This document shows, piece by piece, positions 54,112-64,000 of a DNA stretch of 64,000 nt. Location: assembly GCA_035578175.1 (NCBI GenBank), contig JAQMRL010000008.1, forward strand, positions 95,613,041 to 95,677,040, in the 5' to 3' direction. The notes below the pieces were generated by a model that did not search any database, was not told where the DNA came from, and saw only the letters and a list, made by a program, of their open reading frames with translations. A program made the translations under genes and the position numbers. The first letter of the stretch is position 1. Each line of letters opens with the position of its first letter. This DNA is from Catonia carolina. Its lineage: Eukaryota > Arthropoda > Insecta > Hemiptera > Achilidae.

Positions 54112-54737
54112 CCGTGCATTCGGAAAGTCGCTGTGCACTGGAATTGTGACTATGGATTTATGAAAATATGTATAAAGAAATGACTAAGCATTTTGGAAAA
54201 AAATTTATTCAATACCTTAATTACATTGTTAAACCGTGATTACATTGTTTATAGAAGGTGTTCGAAATGACCTCCATTGGCATCAATACAGCATTGCACT
54301 CGTTTCATTTTGTTTGCAAACACCTTTTGCAACTGAAGAACAGTGATTCCTTGAATGTATGCCGTTATTGCGGCTTTAAGTTCGTCAATCGTGTGTGGTC
54401 TGTTCCGATACACAGTTTGTTTCGCCGCACCCCATAAAAAGAAATTGGGGGGAGTCAGATCAGGAGATCTTGCAGGCCACAAATTCTTTGAAATTATTCG
54501 TTCACCAAACACGTTGCGCAGGAAAGTCATTGAGATGTTAGATGTATGTGCTGTTGCCCCGTCTTGTTGGAACCAACCATTATTCATTTCCACTTGTGTT
54601 ATTTGATGCGTAAAGTTCTCTAAAATATCAGAACAATAACGTAAAAAATTTTTTCCAAAATGCTTAGTCATTTCTTTATACATATTTTCATAAATCCAGT
54701 CACAATTCCAGTGCACAGCGACTTTCCGAACGCACGG
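54112..54737 (-). mobile_element. Fold-back transposon with a DDE transposase fragment
   Basis: Inverted arms of about 95 bp, starting CCGTGC(A/G)TTCGGAAAGTC, end the element. TA flanks it at 54110-54111 and 54738-54739. The minus-strand frame 54249-54716 (155 codons) is the C-terminal half of a Tc1/mariner-superfamily transposase: GWFQQDGATAHTS, then WPARSPDLTPPNFFLWG. The final catalytic position reads Asn (PPNFF) where Asp is usual (PCDFF). The right arm is itself coding sequence, so the left arm is an inverted copy of it. Confidence 0.8.
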
Positions 54738-54940
54738 TATAAGTATGCATTATTAATTAAAGACTAATAAGGAGTTGCAAAGAAAACCTAATCTCTTTCG
54801 TAGTACTTTTCTCATTTCACAAGTGGTGAATTTGAAAAACTGGGTCATGGCAGCTTGAACCAGGAACACCTGATTTATTTGCCAACATTCAACCACTGCA
54901 CTACTCAGAATACTATGTAACAATATGTTTGGATTTTTGA
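54738..54940. other. No feature recognised
   Basis: Short spacer. Confidence 0.3.
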
Positions 54941-55085
54941 ATCAGCAATCCAAATCTATGATTTTCTCTCATTTTCAGATTGCATTGTCTGGAAAAGATT
55001 CAACTGTTGAATTCAAAGTGGTTGAACAAGCTTGGGTGACCTTTTCAACAAAAAGAAAAAGGTATTGTTATGTTTTCAGCGTCAA
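54941..55085 (+). repeat. Inverted repeat arm, left
   Basis: It matches the reverse complement of about 56190-56332, with shared blocks CATTGTCTGGAAAAGATTC, TTGAACAAGCTTGG and CCTTTTCAACAAAAAG. The frame SGKDSTVEFKVVEQAW is conserved in both arms. Confidence 0.8.
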
Positions 55086-55473
55086 TGTTCATATGGGGCT
55101 ATTTCATGACTATGTATCTCAGTCCTGTTCAATAGTTTAGAGGCATGGATTGAGATTATCTATAAACATCTTGAAACTTTTTGGATGTGGGTATGTAGGA
55201 AATTCATTTATATTGAATGAATAGCACTGAATTACACTAATGTGTAATGATTCGCAGAAGAGAATCATCACCAAAACTGAATGCCAAACTAATTAATATT
55301 ACTTAAATTTAATAAGGTAGTAGGAGCTTTAATTTGGGAGTAAAACTTTTCTTTAGCAGATAAGGAAAATTCACATCTTGTAAGAATTCTTGGCGCTAGG
55401 TTCAGGACCATAAAATTAAATAATAACACAACAGTTATAATGCACCGTGTAGTTAAGAACCAAACTCATCTTA

Positions 55474-55640
55474 TGCCGGCCTGTTGGCGTAGTGGTTAGA
55501 GCAACTGGCTTCTGTGCCGGGCTCCTGGTTTTGATTCCTGATCAGGTCTGGCATTTTTTCATCTTCACCTATCATCCTTCTCACCGTCTGCATTAGCAGT
55601 GATTGCAAAACAGTCGGATGTAAAAAATGGCATCTTAAAT
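55474..55640 (+). mobile_element. SINE-B copy
   Basis: GCCGGCCTGTTGGCGTAGTG, GTTAGAGCAACTGGCTTCTG, TGATTCCTGATCAGGTCTGG, tail CAGTCGGATGTAAAAAATG. Confidence 0.85.
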
Positions 55641-55727
55641 ACAACAATCAGTCACATGTTTATTTTACAATAAATTGCACTTTTATTACACAATTTTTGA
55701 TGATAGAAATTGTTTGTTACAGAAAGG

Positions 55728-56080
55728 TATTTGTTGTTGTTGTTCAGGTCATCAACCGAAAGGCTGGTTTGACTCCAGAGGCTTTACCAAGTAAAACGAG
55801 TAGTGAGGTGGTTTACCAATACCTTCTTCACTGAGTAGAAAATTATATTTTTCAACAATGTGGTCCTCCAACAAGCATCTACTTTCCACCCTACAAATGA
55901 CACATTCATTTCATTCACCACAGGGTCTGGCTGTATAATGAAATTCATTACTCTCCGCGTAGATAACTCTGACTAGACTTTAATTCATTTGCTAAAACTC
56001 TATTTGTTAGAAACTATTTTTGAAGCTCTGGAACTAGCAGATTGAATAATTCAACACTCCACTTGCCTGCTATGAGCATA
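55728..56080 (-). mobile_element. Retroposon D copy 7
   Basis: Reversed (AAC)n end at 55730-55747, then the family sequence through CACAGGGTCTGGCTGTATAA to CCACTTGCCTGCTATGAGCA. The middle (the GTCAGCCAATTAA region) is shortened. Confidence 0.8.
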
Positions 56081-56189
56081 AAGATTAACGATAAAGTTAT
56101 GGGTAGAAAGGTATTAGAAAATAATTATTATTCAGATATTTGCCTGGAAATTCTGTAGGGAAAACATAAATAATAAAATAACTGTAATA

Positions 56190-56332
56190 ACAAACTGAAA
56201 ACATAACACTAACTTTTCCTTTTTGTTGAAAAGATCATCCAAGCTTGTTCAATCACTTCGATTTTAACAGTTGAATCCTTTCCAGACAATGAAATCTCAA
56301 AATGAGAGGAAATCATAGTGTAATGCATTTGG
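56190..56332 (-). repeat. Inverted repeat arm, right
   Basis: Partner of 54941-55085. Translated on the minus strand it gives SLSGKDSTVKIEVIEQAWMI. Confidence 0.8.
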
Positions 56333-56383
56333 ATTCTGAGGTAATGCAGTATTTGTCAGATACAAATTTATAAGGAGAATTTT

Positions 56384-56562
56384 TTTATTTATTTAACGTC
56401 GCATCAACTGCAAGGTCATTAGCGATGACGTTGAGGTGCAACTGTGTGAGGATGAAATGAGTTTTTGTAACGTATGAAAATATGCCGTGCCTGAGTGGGA
56501 TTCGAACCCAGGACTGCATGATGAGAGGCGAGCACGTAGCTAACTACGCCAATGCGGCCGGC
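56384..56562 (-). mobile_element. SINE-B (variant 2) head with a SINE-C-like tail
   Basis: AAGGAGAATTTT (56372-56383) and AAGGGGAATTTT (56563-56574) are the target duplication. The head reads GGTTCGAATCCCACTCAGGC on the minus strand. The tail, with GCATCAACTGCAAGGTCATT, resembles the end of SINE-C, so this copy is a hybrid. Confidence 0.78.
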
Positions 56563-56574
56563 AAGGGGAATTTT

Positions 56575-57158
56575 GTATGATACACCACGGGTAGAATCAT
56601 ACAATTCTGTATTTCATTTATTTATTATATACTGGGCCAAACTCAGTTGCTTAAAATATATTCTCAATAACAAAATAAAATAAAAGAATACTGTAGGGCC
56701 TACAATGTCGCAAAGTTGTAATAAAAGAATATAAAATTAAATAAACGTTAGACCACTCACGGACAACGACTATTTATAATTCATAGTCTAAGGCCAATAT
56801 ACGTGCATTCGATTATTAGATAAAATGATTCATACAACAGTAAAATTTATTCTGGTTACTAGAGCAAGACGGCCTTATTAAAACTAACCATTAAAATAAT
56901 ATATTTGTATAAGAACAGAAGACAATGATCTTTCTATTGGTCCATAAATTATCAGACAATGAACTACAACAGGGAAATTTTTGACTATTTATTTCCCTCT
57001 GCATTACGTAATGATAACAACAGTTGGGGTGTGCTCAGCTGTGAACTGTCAGTTACAAATTGTGGTACGCGCGAGTGAGACGTACGTTGAGTGTTCAGTT
57101 TGTTTTTAACAGTGTAAATTGTGTATTTTTATTGATTAATGTAGGTATTTTTATAAAA
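56575..57158. other. Upstream region of the possible second gene
   Basis: 57055-57095 is less AT-rich and has several CG dinucleotides (GGTACGCGCGAGTGAGACG), followed by initiator-like TCAGTT at 57095-57100. No TATA box was seen. Confidence 0.35.
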
Positions 57159-57278
57159 ATGAGTATTGATAGTAAACAAAATGGAGTAGGTTATCAGTCA
57201 ACTAGTTCAAGAGATCCTATTTGGACAAGAGTTTCAGAAGATCCGTCAGAAACGAATAAATCACACAATGGCTCAAAG
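57159..57278 (+). CDS. Possible first coding exon of an unidentified gene
   Basis: An ATG opens 40 codons (MSIDSKQNGVGYQ at the start, SHNGSK at the end), followed by the donor-like GTATGTG in phase 0. The stretch is polar and rich in Ser, Asn and Asp, with no signal peptide or membrane segment. The CG-richer sequence just upstream and the good donor suggest a promoter-proximal exon on the plus strand. A candidate next exon in phase is 58398-58431 (acceptor ATTTCAG, ERKIVTLLSDK, donor GTAGTT), but it is short and unproven. I do not recognise the protein. It could also be chance. Confidence 0.4.
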
Positions 57279-58004
57279 GTATGTGATAGTAGTTCGTTAA
57301 CCAACAACAACCTGTTTTCATAATTTCCTTAACGTTCTAGTTTTATTAAGTTTGTATACAATTTGATGCATGCTTTTTATATTTAATTTTAAATAGATCC
57401 ATCTCAAAATAAATAAACGGTAAAATTGATTGTACATCTCGTATTTTTTCTTTTGTAGAACAAAAAACAAAGAATGATAAATTAGAACCATTATTTCAAA
57501 ACTTACAAAAATGCTTAATAGTAATATATTTTACATATTTTTTTAATATATACATAAGGTCTAATTAATTATAAAGTACTTAAAACCAAAATATCTCATA
57601 AGTCAGTGTGTTGAATCTCAAGATTATAAGTATTTAAGATTAGTAAAATTTTTTTAATGGTTTTTTTTAGAGTAATATGTCTGATTTTTTGATATGAATG
57701 AGTTTTTTTATATATAGTTTTAAGAGAAACCTTGTTCTACAAGGTCTCTACATTCTACTACAGTTTGCTAGATAACGAACAGTTGAAATTGATCATGTGG
57801 TATTAAAATTCCTTGTCCAAAACTTAAGAGAAATTTAATCTTTAAGAGGTGTAGATTTGTTGGTTTTCTGTGCTCAGTTGTACTGATTCCTTTGTTCTTA
57901 GAATAACTAATTGTTGTTTTTCTTTTGTTGGTTTACATTTATATGGAATCTTAACTTCTATCTATTCCTCTTAACTTTTAATATATATATATATATAGGT
58001 ATTT
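57279..58004. other. Possible intron, AT-rich
   Basis: It contains an (AT)n run at about 57979-57998. No other feature was recognised. Confidence 0.4.
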
Positions 58005-58258
58005 TTTGTAATATCTAATGTGTGTAAGTTGCAATCTGTTCAGTTCAGAACAATAAGCAACCCCATGACCCAATGAGATAAGATGATGTGTAAATTAGGT
58101 GTAGTCATGCACAGAGCCAGGCTGACTACTTCTGAGAGAGTATTCTTAATTAAACCCTAACCATCAAAGTACACCAGTAACCACTGTCTAGTATTTATAT
58201 CTGTATGAAGTTTTACCTTTACTAGGATTTGAACTAGGAACCTTCATCTCCAAAATTG
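58005..58258 (-). mobile_element. SINE-A copy 8, partial head
   Basis: TCTAATGTGTGTAAGTTGCA to GAACTAGGAACCTTCATCTC. The palindrome and A-box are lost. Confidence 0.78.
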
Positions 58259-58431
58259 TTAATGAAAACTGTAAATGTTAGAAACAAATTGTTCATCTCT
58301 GTAGTTTTTAAGGTAGATGTTTTTCTTGGACATCAGTTGTAAAAAATTTAAACTAGTTGTGATTTTTAATATCAAACTAAGGCTTTATAAATTTCAGGAA
58401 AGAAAAATTGTAACTTTGCTTAGTGATAAAG

Positions 58432-59354
58432 GTAGTTATTTGCTTTTGACTTATTACAAACAAGTTGTTCCAAGTAAGTAATTTACCCAAATGCTGGTTA
58501 AACGATAAAAATTTTACTGAGTATTACGAAGAGTGAAGTAATTTGGCAATTATTACTTAGGTACTTTCTAAGTAAGTTGAAAAGTATTACTTATCAGTAT
58601 GTTAAAACCTGTGAAAAGTATTAAAATTGTTCTACCCTTGTAGGTGTGGTTCATTCACCGTATGACTGCTTACAATTCTGCATCTAAATACTGTACCTCA
58701 GCTATTATTTTTTCCTTTACTCCTCTCACTTGCTATTTTTCCATGTATAAACAACTGCAGCAGATTGTATTTCTCACACGTTTCATGTTCAAAACATTTT
58801 GTTTACGTTTCTTTATTGTGTAAATCAGTTCTAGTACTTTATGTATCTTATGTTAGACTTCCTCTTTAGGCCATCCTAAATCCTTTAATTGCACCATGAT
58901 GTCCTTAACAACACAATTTTTTATTCTAAGACTTGAATTTTGTGTGTTATTCGTTTCTTAAGAAAATTTTTTGAGGTATTTTTTTAATTTTGATATTTAT
59001 AGTTTCTGCACCTGTATAAAAATAAAGTTTCATTTTTGAAATAATTTAATGTCTGATGAATCTATGGTCAAGTTGAAGAAATATTCAAAATTTAAACTTT
59101 TTATGTAAATCTACTGGATTTCTGTTTGTTTTATATTATCTGTGTAAGACATACTATTAGTTGCCCGTAAATTTATTTCCAGGAATCCAAATTTCAAATT
59201 TTTTTGGAGCTTCAACAAATGTAGGCCTAACTATAAAATTAAATGTACAAAAAAAATTTGTCTTGCCTATAACAATTATAAAGATAAGTATTTAAGTCAT
59301 TTCACCAATAGTATATTTAAATAATTAAAACTTATTTAATTGTAATGTGAAATT
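58432..59354. other. No feature recognised
   Basis: AT-rich. 58520-58640 contains a weak retroposon-D-like phrase but could not be aligned. Confidence 0.35.
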
Positions 59355-59525
59355 AAAAGATGCCATATCTGTGGTACAGTGGTCACCGTGCTAAACTTTG
59401 AAGTGGAATATCCCAGCTGTCTGATTTTCAACTAGAATCTGAAAATTTTAACGCATTAAAATAATCATTCCACAAGTCATTTTGATCAATGAACTAGCTG
59501 TTAATTCAAGTTTCAATAAACGAAT
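59355..59525 (+). mobile_element. SINE-C copy, strongly diverged
   Basis: ATGCCATATCTGTGGTACAG, then AACTAGAATCTGAAAATTTT, AACGCATTAAAA and TTTCAATAAACGAATAAAA. Confidence 0.55.
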
Positions 59526-60209
59526 AAAAATTAAAAACCTCATATCATGACCACAGTAGTTGTATAACTAGTTTCCTAACCACAAAAATTATTTAGCAGG
59601 CGTGTAAATAAAAACCTGTGTAACAACTTTTGTTAATGTAATACTTCCTAGCTTCCTTTACTATGGCTTCTGTGACTTATTTGAAAATTATAGTTTGTTA
59701 TTAATTCTAATAATATTTTTTTCAAAACTGAAACTTCTTCACATTTATTTTTTTAATTTCACATACATGAGATTAATATGTGTGCTATACCTTTACAGTT
59801 ACTTGTGTTAGAATGTGAATTTGATTACCAGTCTAGAAATCTCATGTTTTCTTACTATATAATTTTGTTAGGGTGTAATAATATGTACGGTTACTGAAAA
59901 ATTTACATATTTATGTGATATCTGTAAAACAAGCTAAACTTCAGAATGTTCAGGAAAAATAACAGAAAAATATTATTGTTAAAAATATCTTGTGTTAAAA
60001 AACTAATCAATTTTATTAATTACAGTATTTCAATAGTTAATAGAATTATACGAATGATCAAAAACATAATTCTTGTTCCTTGCATTTTATTCTATTGTTC
60101 ATTTGGTTTTTTAGTTGTTTTTTATCTCTAATATGTGTACTTTGCAATCTATTAAATGAAGTTTTTTTAGGTTTTTCTCTAAAAATGTCACACGTGCCCT
60201 TTCTGAAAT
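59526..60209. other. No gene recognised
   Basis: A 30-bp SINE-A scrap lies at 60123-60152. The rest is unassigned. Confidence 0.35.
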
Positions 60210-61565
60210 ATTAGGGTTGCCTTTTTAGTTTTTATAAACATCCACTAGGTGGCGCCGTTGAGATCACTGTGGTTCCATCACTGTTTTTTTAAAATTTGAC
60301 ATTTTTCATTGTTGAAACAGTTACAGCTGAGAAATCAGCCAAATAGTTTGCTTACAGTGAGCGTTTAAAAAGTAGTTTTGTGAAAAAATGGAAATTACCC
60401 TTGAAGGTTATCGTTGGATGGTTTTTTATGATTTTAGTAAAGGCCTTACTCGACCGGCCTGTTGGCGTAGTGGTAACGAGGTGCTGGGTTCGATTCCCGG
60501 TTAGGTCTAGCATTTTTTTATCACTCATTTTCATTATCATCATTATCCATCGTCTGCATTAGCAGAAATTGCAGAACAGTCAGACGTAAAACAAAAAAAG
60601 CCTTACTCAACACCAATGTCTTGAATCACTAAGTTTAACTTTTGGTAATGAAGCACTGAAAGAGAAGACTGTTTACAAATGGTTTGCAGAGTGTCACCAC
60701 AGTCGTGCTACTGTCAGTGAGGAATTTTGTGAAGGTCAACCAAAGCAGTTGTTCAAAAAAATATTGATGCCGTGTATAACATGATTATCGAAACTCGACA
60801 AGTGACTTCCGTGGGATAGAGCATCCTTAATCATATCGAAGACTGCTGTACATTCGATTTTACATGAGCATTAGTTGTCAAAAAGATCTGTTCGCTTGTA
60901 GATTCTGCATAATTTGACCAAAGCTCAGAAAAACGCTTGTATAAATTGGAGTAAGGAAATGCTCCAAAAATTCTATAGAGGAAGTGTATAACCAGTGTAT
61001 GACATCATAACAGGTAACAAAATTTGGATATATTCATACGAGCCAAAAACTAAGCAACAATCAACTGTTCAAAGATGAATTGAATTCAACAAAAGTTGTT
61101 TGTTCATGAAGCACTTCCAAAAAAATAATTGTTTGTTTTTTCGTTGTACTGGACATGTTGCAACCATTCCTTTAGAGGTTCAAAGAACAGTTAATGGTGT
61201 AGATGGAATGGTGTACAACAACTTTTCTGTCACTAGTCATTGATGAAATCAAGAAAAACAACCGAAAACGTCACAATCTTTCATCATGACAATGCCAGCT
61301 CTCACACAGCACGTCTAACAGATAATTTGAAGGAGAAAACAACAAATTAATGTCTCATTTGTCTTATTCACCTGATTTATCAAGTAACAACTTCTTTATG
61401 TTCCCAAATGTCAAAAAAATGTGTGGACAGAATTTTCATCACCTCAAAAAGCTCTTGAAGCATTCAAAAACCATGTTTTAAAGATACTACCTTCAGAGTG
61501 GAAAAATGTTTGCAAGAATTGGTTTGAATACATGCACAAGTGTATCAAACTTGAAAGGTGAATAT
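60210..61565 (+). pseudogene. mariner transposase pseudogene, split by a SINE-B
   Basis: The frame starts at 60388 (MEITLEGYRWMVFYDFSKGL) and resumes after the SINE at 60609 with QCLESLSLTFGNEALKEKTV. Later parts include a KTAVHSILHEH segment, IWIYSYEPKTKQQSTV, a GHVATIPLE block and, at the end, SSPQKALEAFKNHVLKI. The first catalytic Asp has changed (TGNKIW where TGDESW is usual), and several frameshifts and stops occur. This looks like an old mariner of the type whose transposase is related to that in SETMAR. The 5' end is near 60210, at TTAGGGTTGCC; the 3' end is uncertain. Confidence 0.82.
60452..60599 (+). mobile_element. SINE-B inside the mariner transposase frame
   Basis: The 9-bp duplication GCCTTACTC lies at 60443-60451 and 60600-60608. 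Head GACCGGCCTGTTGGCGTAGT with a deletion before GGGTTCGATTCCC; tail CAGTCAGACGTAAAAC plus A. Confidence 0.92.
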
Positions 61566-61587
61566 TTTGAAAAACAATACAAAGAAA

Positions 61588-61745
61588 CAAATATTTTTTG
61601 ATGCCATGTACAACATGATTGTAGAAAATTGGCATGTGACTTACTGTGAGGTAGAAATATCCTTAAGCACTTCAAAGACTGCAGTACATTCAATTTCATG
61701 TGAACATTTAGGTGTGTAAAAAAGATCTGTTTGTGGTGGATCTAC
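61588..61745 (+). pseudogene. Second mariner fragment
   Basis: It encodes DAMYNMIVENWHVTYCEVEI, then STSKTAVHSISCEH, a part also present at 60760-60880 of the preceding copy. It is therefore a separate piece of a related mariner, not a continuation. Confidence 0.7.
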
Positions 61746-62110
61746 TATCTTAGTAGACGTAAGCGTTCCCCACATGGGTGTTGAAAGTTCTTTTCTTGAG
61801 GGAATGAATGTCTTTTCAGGTATTGAAATGTTGTCAGTCGAAGAAGAGATTTGTATGTTTTGTGTGCCAAAATAGTCTTGTATGTTCTATAAACAATCTT
61901 AACATATTTCTGTATAATAAATATGTCATTTTTTTGTTTGGGTTTTATAAAAAAATATTCCTCCAGGGATGATGAATGTTTTTTGAGCAAAGGCCCTGCA
62001 TGCTTCACTTCAAATGACTCAAAAGAGGTCTGATTGGTTTTTTAAAAATGTCAAGGTAGCTTTCTTTGTTGTGATCACATTGATCATAGCCAAATTTATA
62101 TGTTTAAATA
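61746..62110. other. No feature recognised
   Basis: An 87-codon minus-strand frame at 61745-62008 shows no family motif. Confidence 0.35.
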
Positions 62111-63239
62111 CAGTGGAAACCCCCTTATCCGGATCAACTGGGACCTAGGTTAAGCCAGATATGAGAAAATCTGGTTATGGGAAATAGAAAAGGAAAAGAT
62201 GTTTGAATTTTTGAAATACAGTACAGTGTGTACAATGGATGTACACAATTGAAAAATACCAAGTTATCAGTTACAATTTACATAAATGTTGGCTATTTTG
62301 TTTACATAATTTTCTACAGTATACAGTAAGTCAAAAAAGATAAAAATATGTATGTACTGTACAGTATTAGGTTTTACAGGACACAGTACTTAATAATACC
62401 TAATAGTAGTACATATGTGTGTTCATCCCTGTATGTAATTCCTGGAAATCAGTTACATATTACACTATAGTACAGTTAACGTATTTTCTACTTGTTAGTA
62501 TTTTCGTACTTGCAATGAAAATGTGAAGTTTTTTTGGTGTATACAACTCTTACGTTTTGTCACTGTTAAATCCTGAATTCACTTATGCAGCAACAATTGC
62601 ATGCTGTCACATTCACTTTGCCTTTCAAACCATTTGAATGCTAATTCAAATGCTGAAGCATGAGATGGTTCAGTAGTATCAGGTTCTTCATCTTTATCAG
62701 TTTTCTCGTCATCTGTTTGCAATAGATCCTGGACAATACCTTCATCCGCCAACATTTGGAAACCACCGTCATTTGCATCGCTATATAACCACTGTACAGT
62801 GTCATTATCGTCACAATCATCATTAATTTTTAGATCGACCAACAACCACGTCTTGTGTCAGTCATTGCAGCGGGTGTATTTACACCAGAATAGAATAGTA
62901 TTCTATTGCCCTGATTTACACTGTGACATATACAGAACATATGTACAGTTGTATACATAACGCGATCGTGCATTTCTACAAACATTATTCTGACGTCGGG
63001 CACAACAAACGCAAATGCAACTTAATACATAGTAGATTTATTTATAATAATAGTTGTAGTTATAATATTAACGTATTAATCCGGATAGTTGTGTTATTTA
63101 AATAATGTTCATCGTATTTTTCTAACTCCTTCAACAATTTTATCCATGCTGTATTAATTTCGTTAATTTAGACCTTTTTTGTTGTGTTTGGATGTGGAGG
63201 ATACGGATAAAGGGAGTCTAGATAAGGGGGTTTCCAACT
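62111..63239 (-). mobile_element. Tigger/pogo-type element with C-terminal transposase frame
   Basis: The ends CAGTGGAAACCCCCTTATC and, reversed, CAGTTGGAAACCCCCTTATC form inverted repeats. TA precedes the left end; on the right TA comes two bases later. The minus-strand frame 62579-62845 (88 codons) holds an acidic block (DDEKTDKDEEPDTTEPS), then ELAFKWFERQSECDSMQLLL, which matches the pogo/Tigger C-terminal pattern. The DNA-binding and DDE domains are absent. Confidence 0.78.
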
Positions 63240-64000
63240 GAATAGTGTAATATTTGTTCAAAAAATAATTTTTCTCTTTGTTTTTATAAAAACTTAAAAG
63301 TTGTCCCTCATAACTGATTCAGATGATGGTACTTAAAATACAAAAAAACTGAGGAATGAATTTACAATTTAACATTTTAGAAAAATTATTGTTTTTTAAA
63401 CAATTTATGTCAAAACCTTATTAAGGTTGACGTGAATAAAGAAAACAAAATTGTAAAAGATATCAAGTCGTTTGACGAAGATGTGATGTTGGACTGTCAG
63501 GTCAGTCCAGACCTTGATTTCAAATGTTATCGTTATATCGTCATCATACAAAATAAATTGGCATTAAATACAAGTAATAAACTATTTATCCTTATAGCAA
63601 TTTGTAATTACTGTATTATTTTTATTATAACGATTTGTACAATCAAGGTTAAAAATTATCAACTTTTTTTAAAATATCTTAAATACCAATATAATTATCG
63701 TTACCACATAATTGATATTAATTTTCAATGAACTTTAATTATTTTATCAATGCTAATTTAAATGTAGGCTTAATGTCTATTTGTTTTATAGTTCATTAGG
63801 TACTCTACTATTTCACTAGTATTAAATAACGTTTTCTTTTTATTATATTGTTTTGTTTAGCTAAAATTCAGTGATTTCATTATCAAATCATTCGTGGTTT
63901 TTTTTTCTAGAAAGATTATTATGTTATAGTTGACCTAATTTCTTATCATTTATTCTTATAAATTATTCCAGTATAATGGCAAACGGTAGTAGTCTTCTAA
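63240..64000. other. AT-rich end of the window
   Basis: A frame at 63425-63502 followed by GTCAGT resembles an exon, but its upstream edge is a poor acceptor. TTATTCCAG at 63963-63971 followed by ATGGCAAACGG could be an exon cut by the window end. Neither can be assigned. Confidence 0.3.

Noticed and set aside
54249..54716. A working transposase gene
   Set aside because: It lacks the N-terminal DNA-binding half and has Asn at the last catalytic position.
57463..57490. Possible second exon after CTTTTGTAG at 57459
   Set aside because: In phase 0 it reaches a stop within eight codons.
63425..63502. Possible exon, VDVNKENKIVKDIKSFDEDV, before GTCAGT
   Set aside because: The upstream edge (TTATTAAG) has no pyrimidine tract and the phase does not fit 58398-58431. 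Left as unassigned.

Overview
The window is AT-rich animal DNA and looks like an insect genome, probably hemimetabolous; the order is not certain. It has long introns with GT/AG borders, dense tRNA-derived SINEs, non-LTR retrotransposons and cut-and-paste transposons. There are no operons, ribosome binding sites or CRISPR arrays.

One host gene can be read end to end: phenylalanine-4-hydroxylase (PAH, Henna in flies), plus strand, eight coding exons from 17796 to 51217. They join in frame to 447 codons. The ACT regulatory domain, the iron ligands (His281, His286, Glu326) and the C-terminal oligomerisation tail are all visible. Intron 1 is about 17.2 kb. Intron 6 carries 17 exact 93-bp tandem units. 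A TATA box lies at 17723 and poly(A) signals at 51322 and 51518. A second, unidentified gene may start at 57159, with a 40-codon first coding exon; its later exons could not be assigned.

The rest is a layered transposon landscape. From 1 to 12.6 kb there are SINE pairs, a piggyBac-like MITE, a Tigger element (4682-5726), an intact 984-residue endonuclease/reverse-transcriptase LINE (5795-9195) and LINEs nested inside LINEs. From 12.6 to 17.7 kb there are SINEs, a retroposon family called D here, and a hAT MITE with a perfect 8-bp duplication. The PAH introns hold a pogo element, a PIF/Harbinger remnant, many SINEs, LINE tails, a broken mariner (48823-49746) and the 93-bp array. Downstream of PAH lie a second mariner (51614-52536), a small MITE, a LINE tail, a fold-back transposase fragment (54112-54737), a mariner split by a SINE (60210-61565) and a Tigger remnant (62111-63239).

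Family names SINE-A, -B, -C, retroposon D and LINE-E, -F, -H are labels for this annotation only. No new multi-gene system was found. The strongest unusual signals are the intronic satellite, the nested insertions dated by target-site duplications, and the D family.
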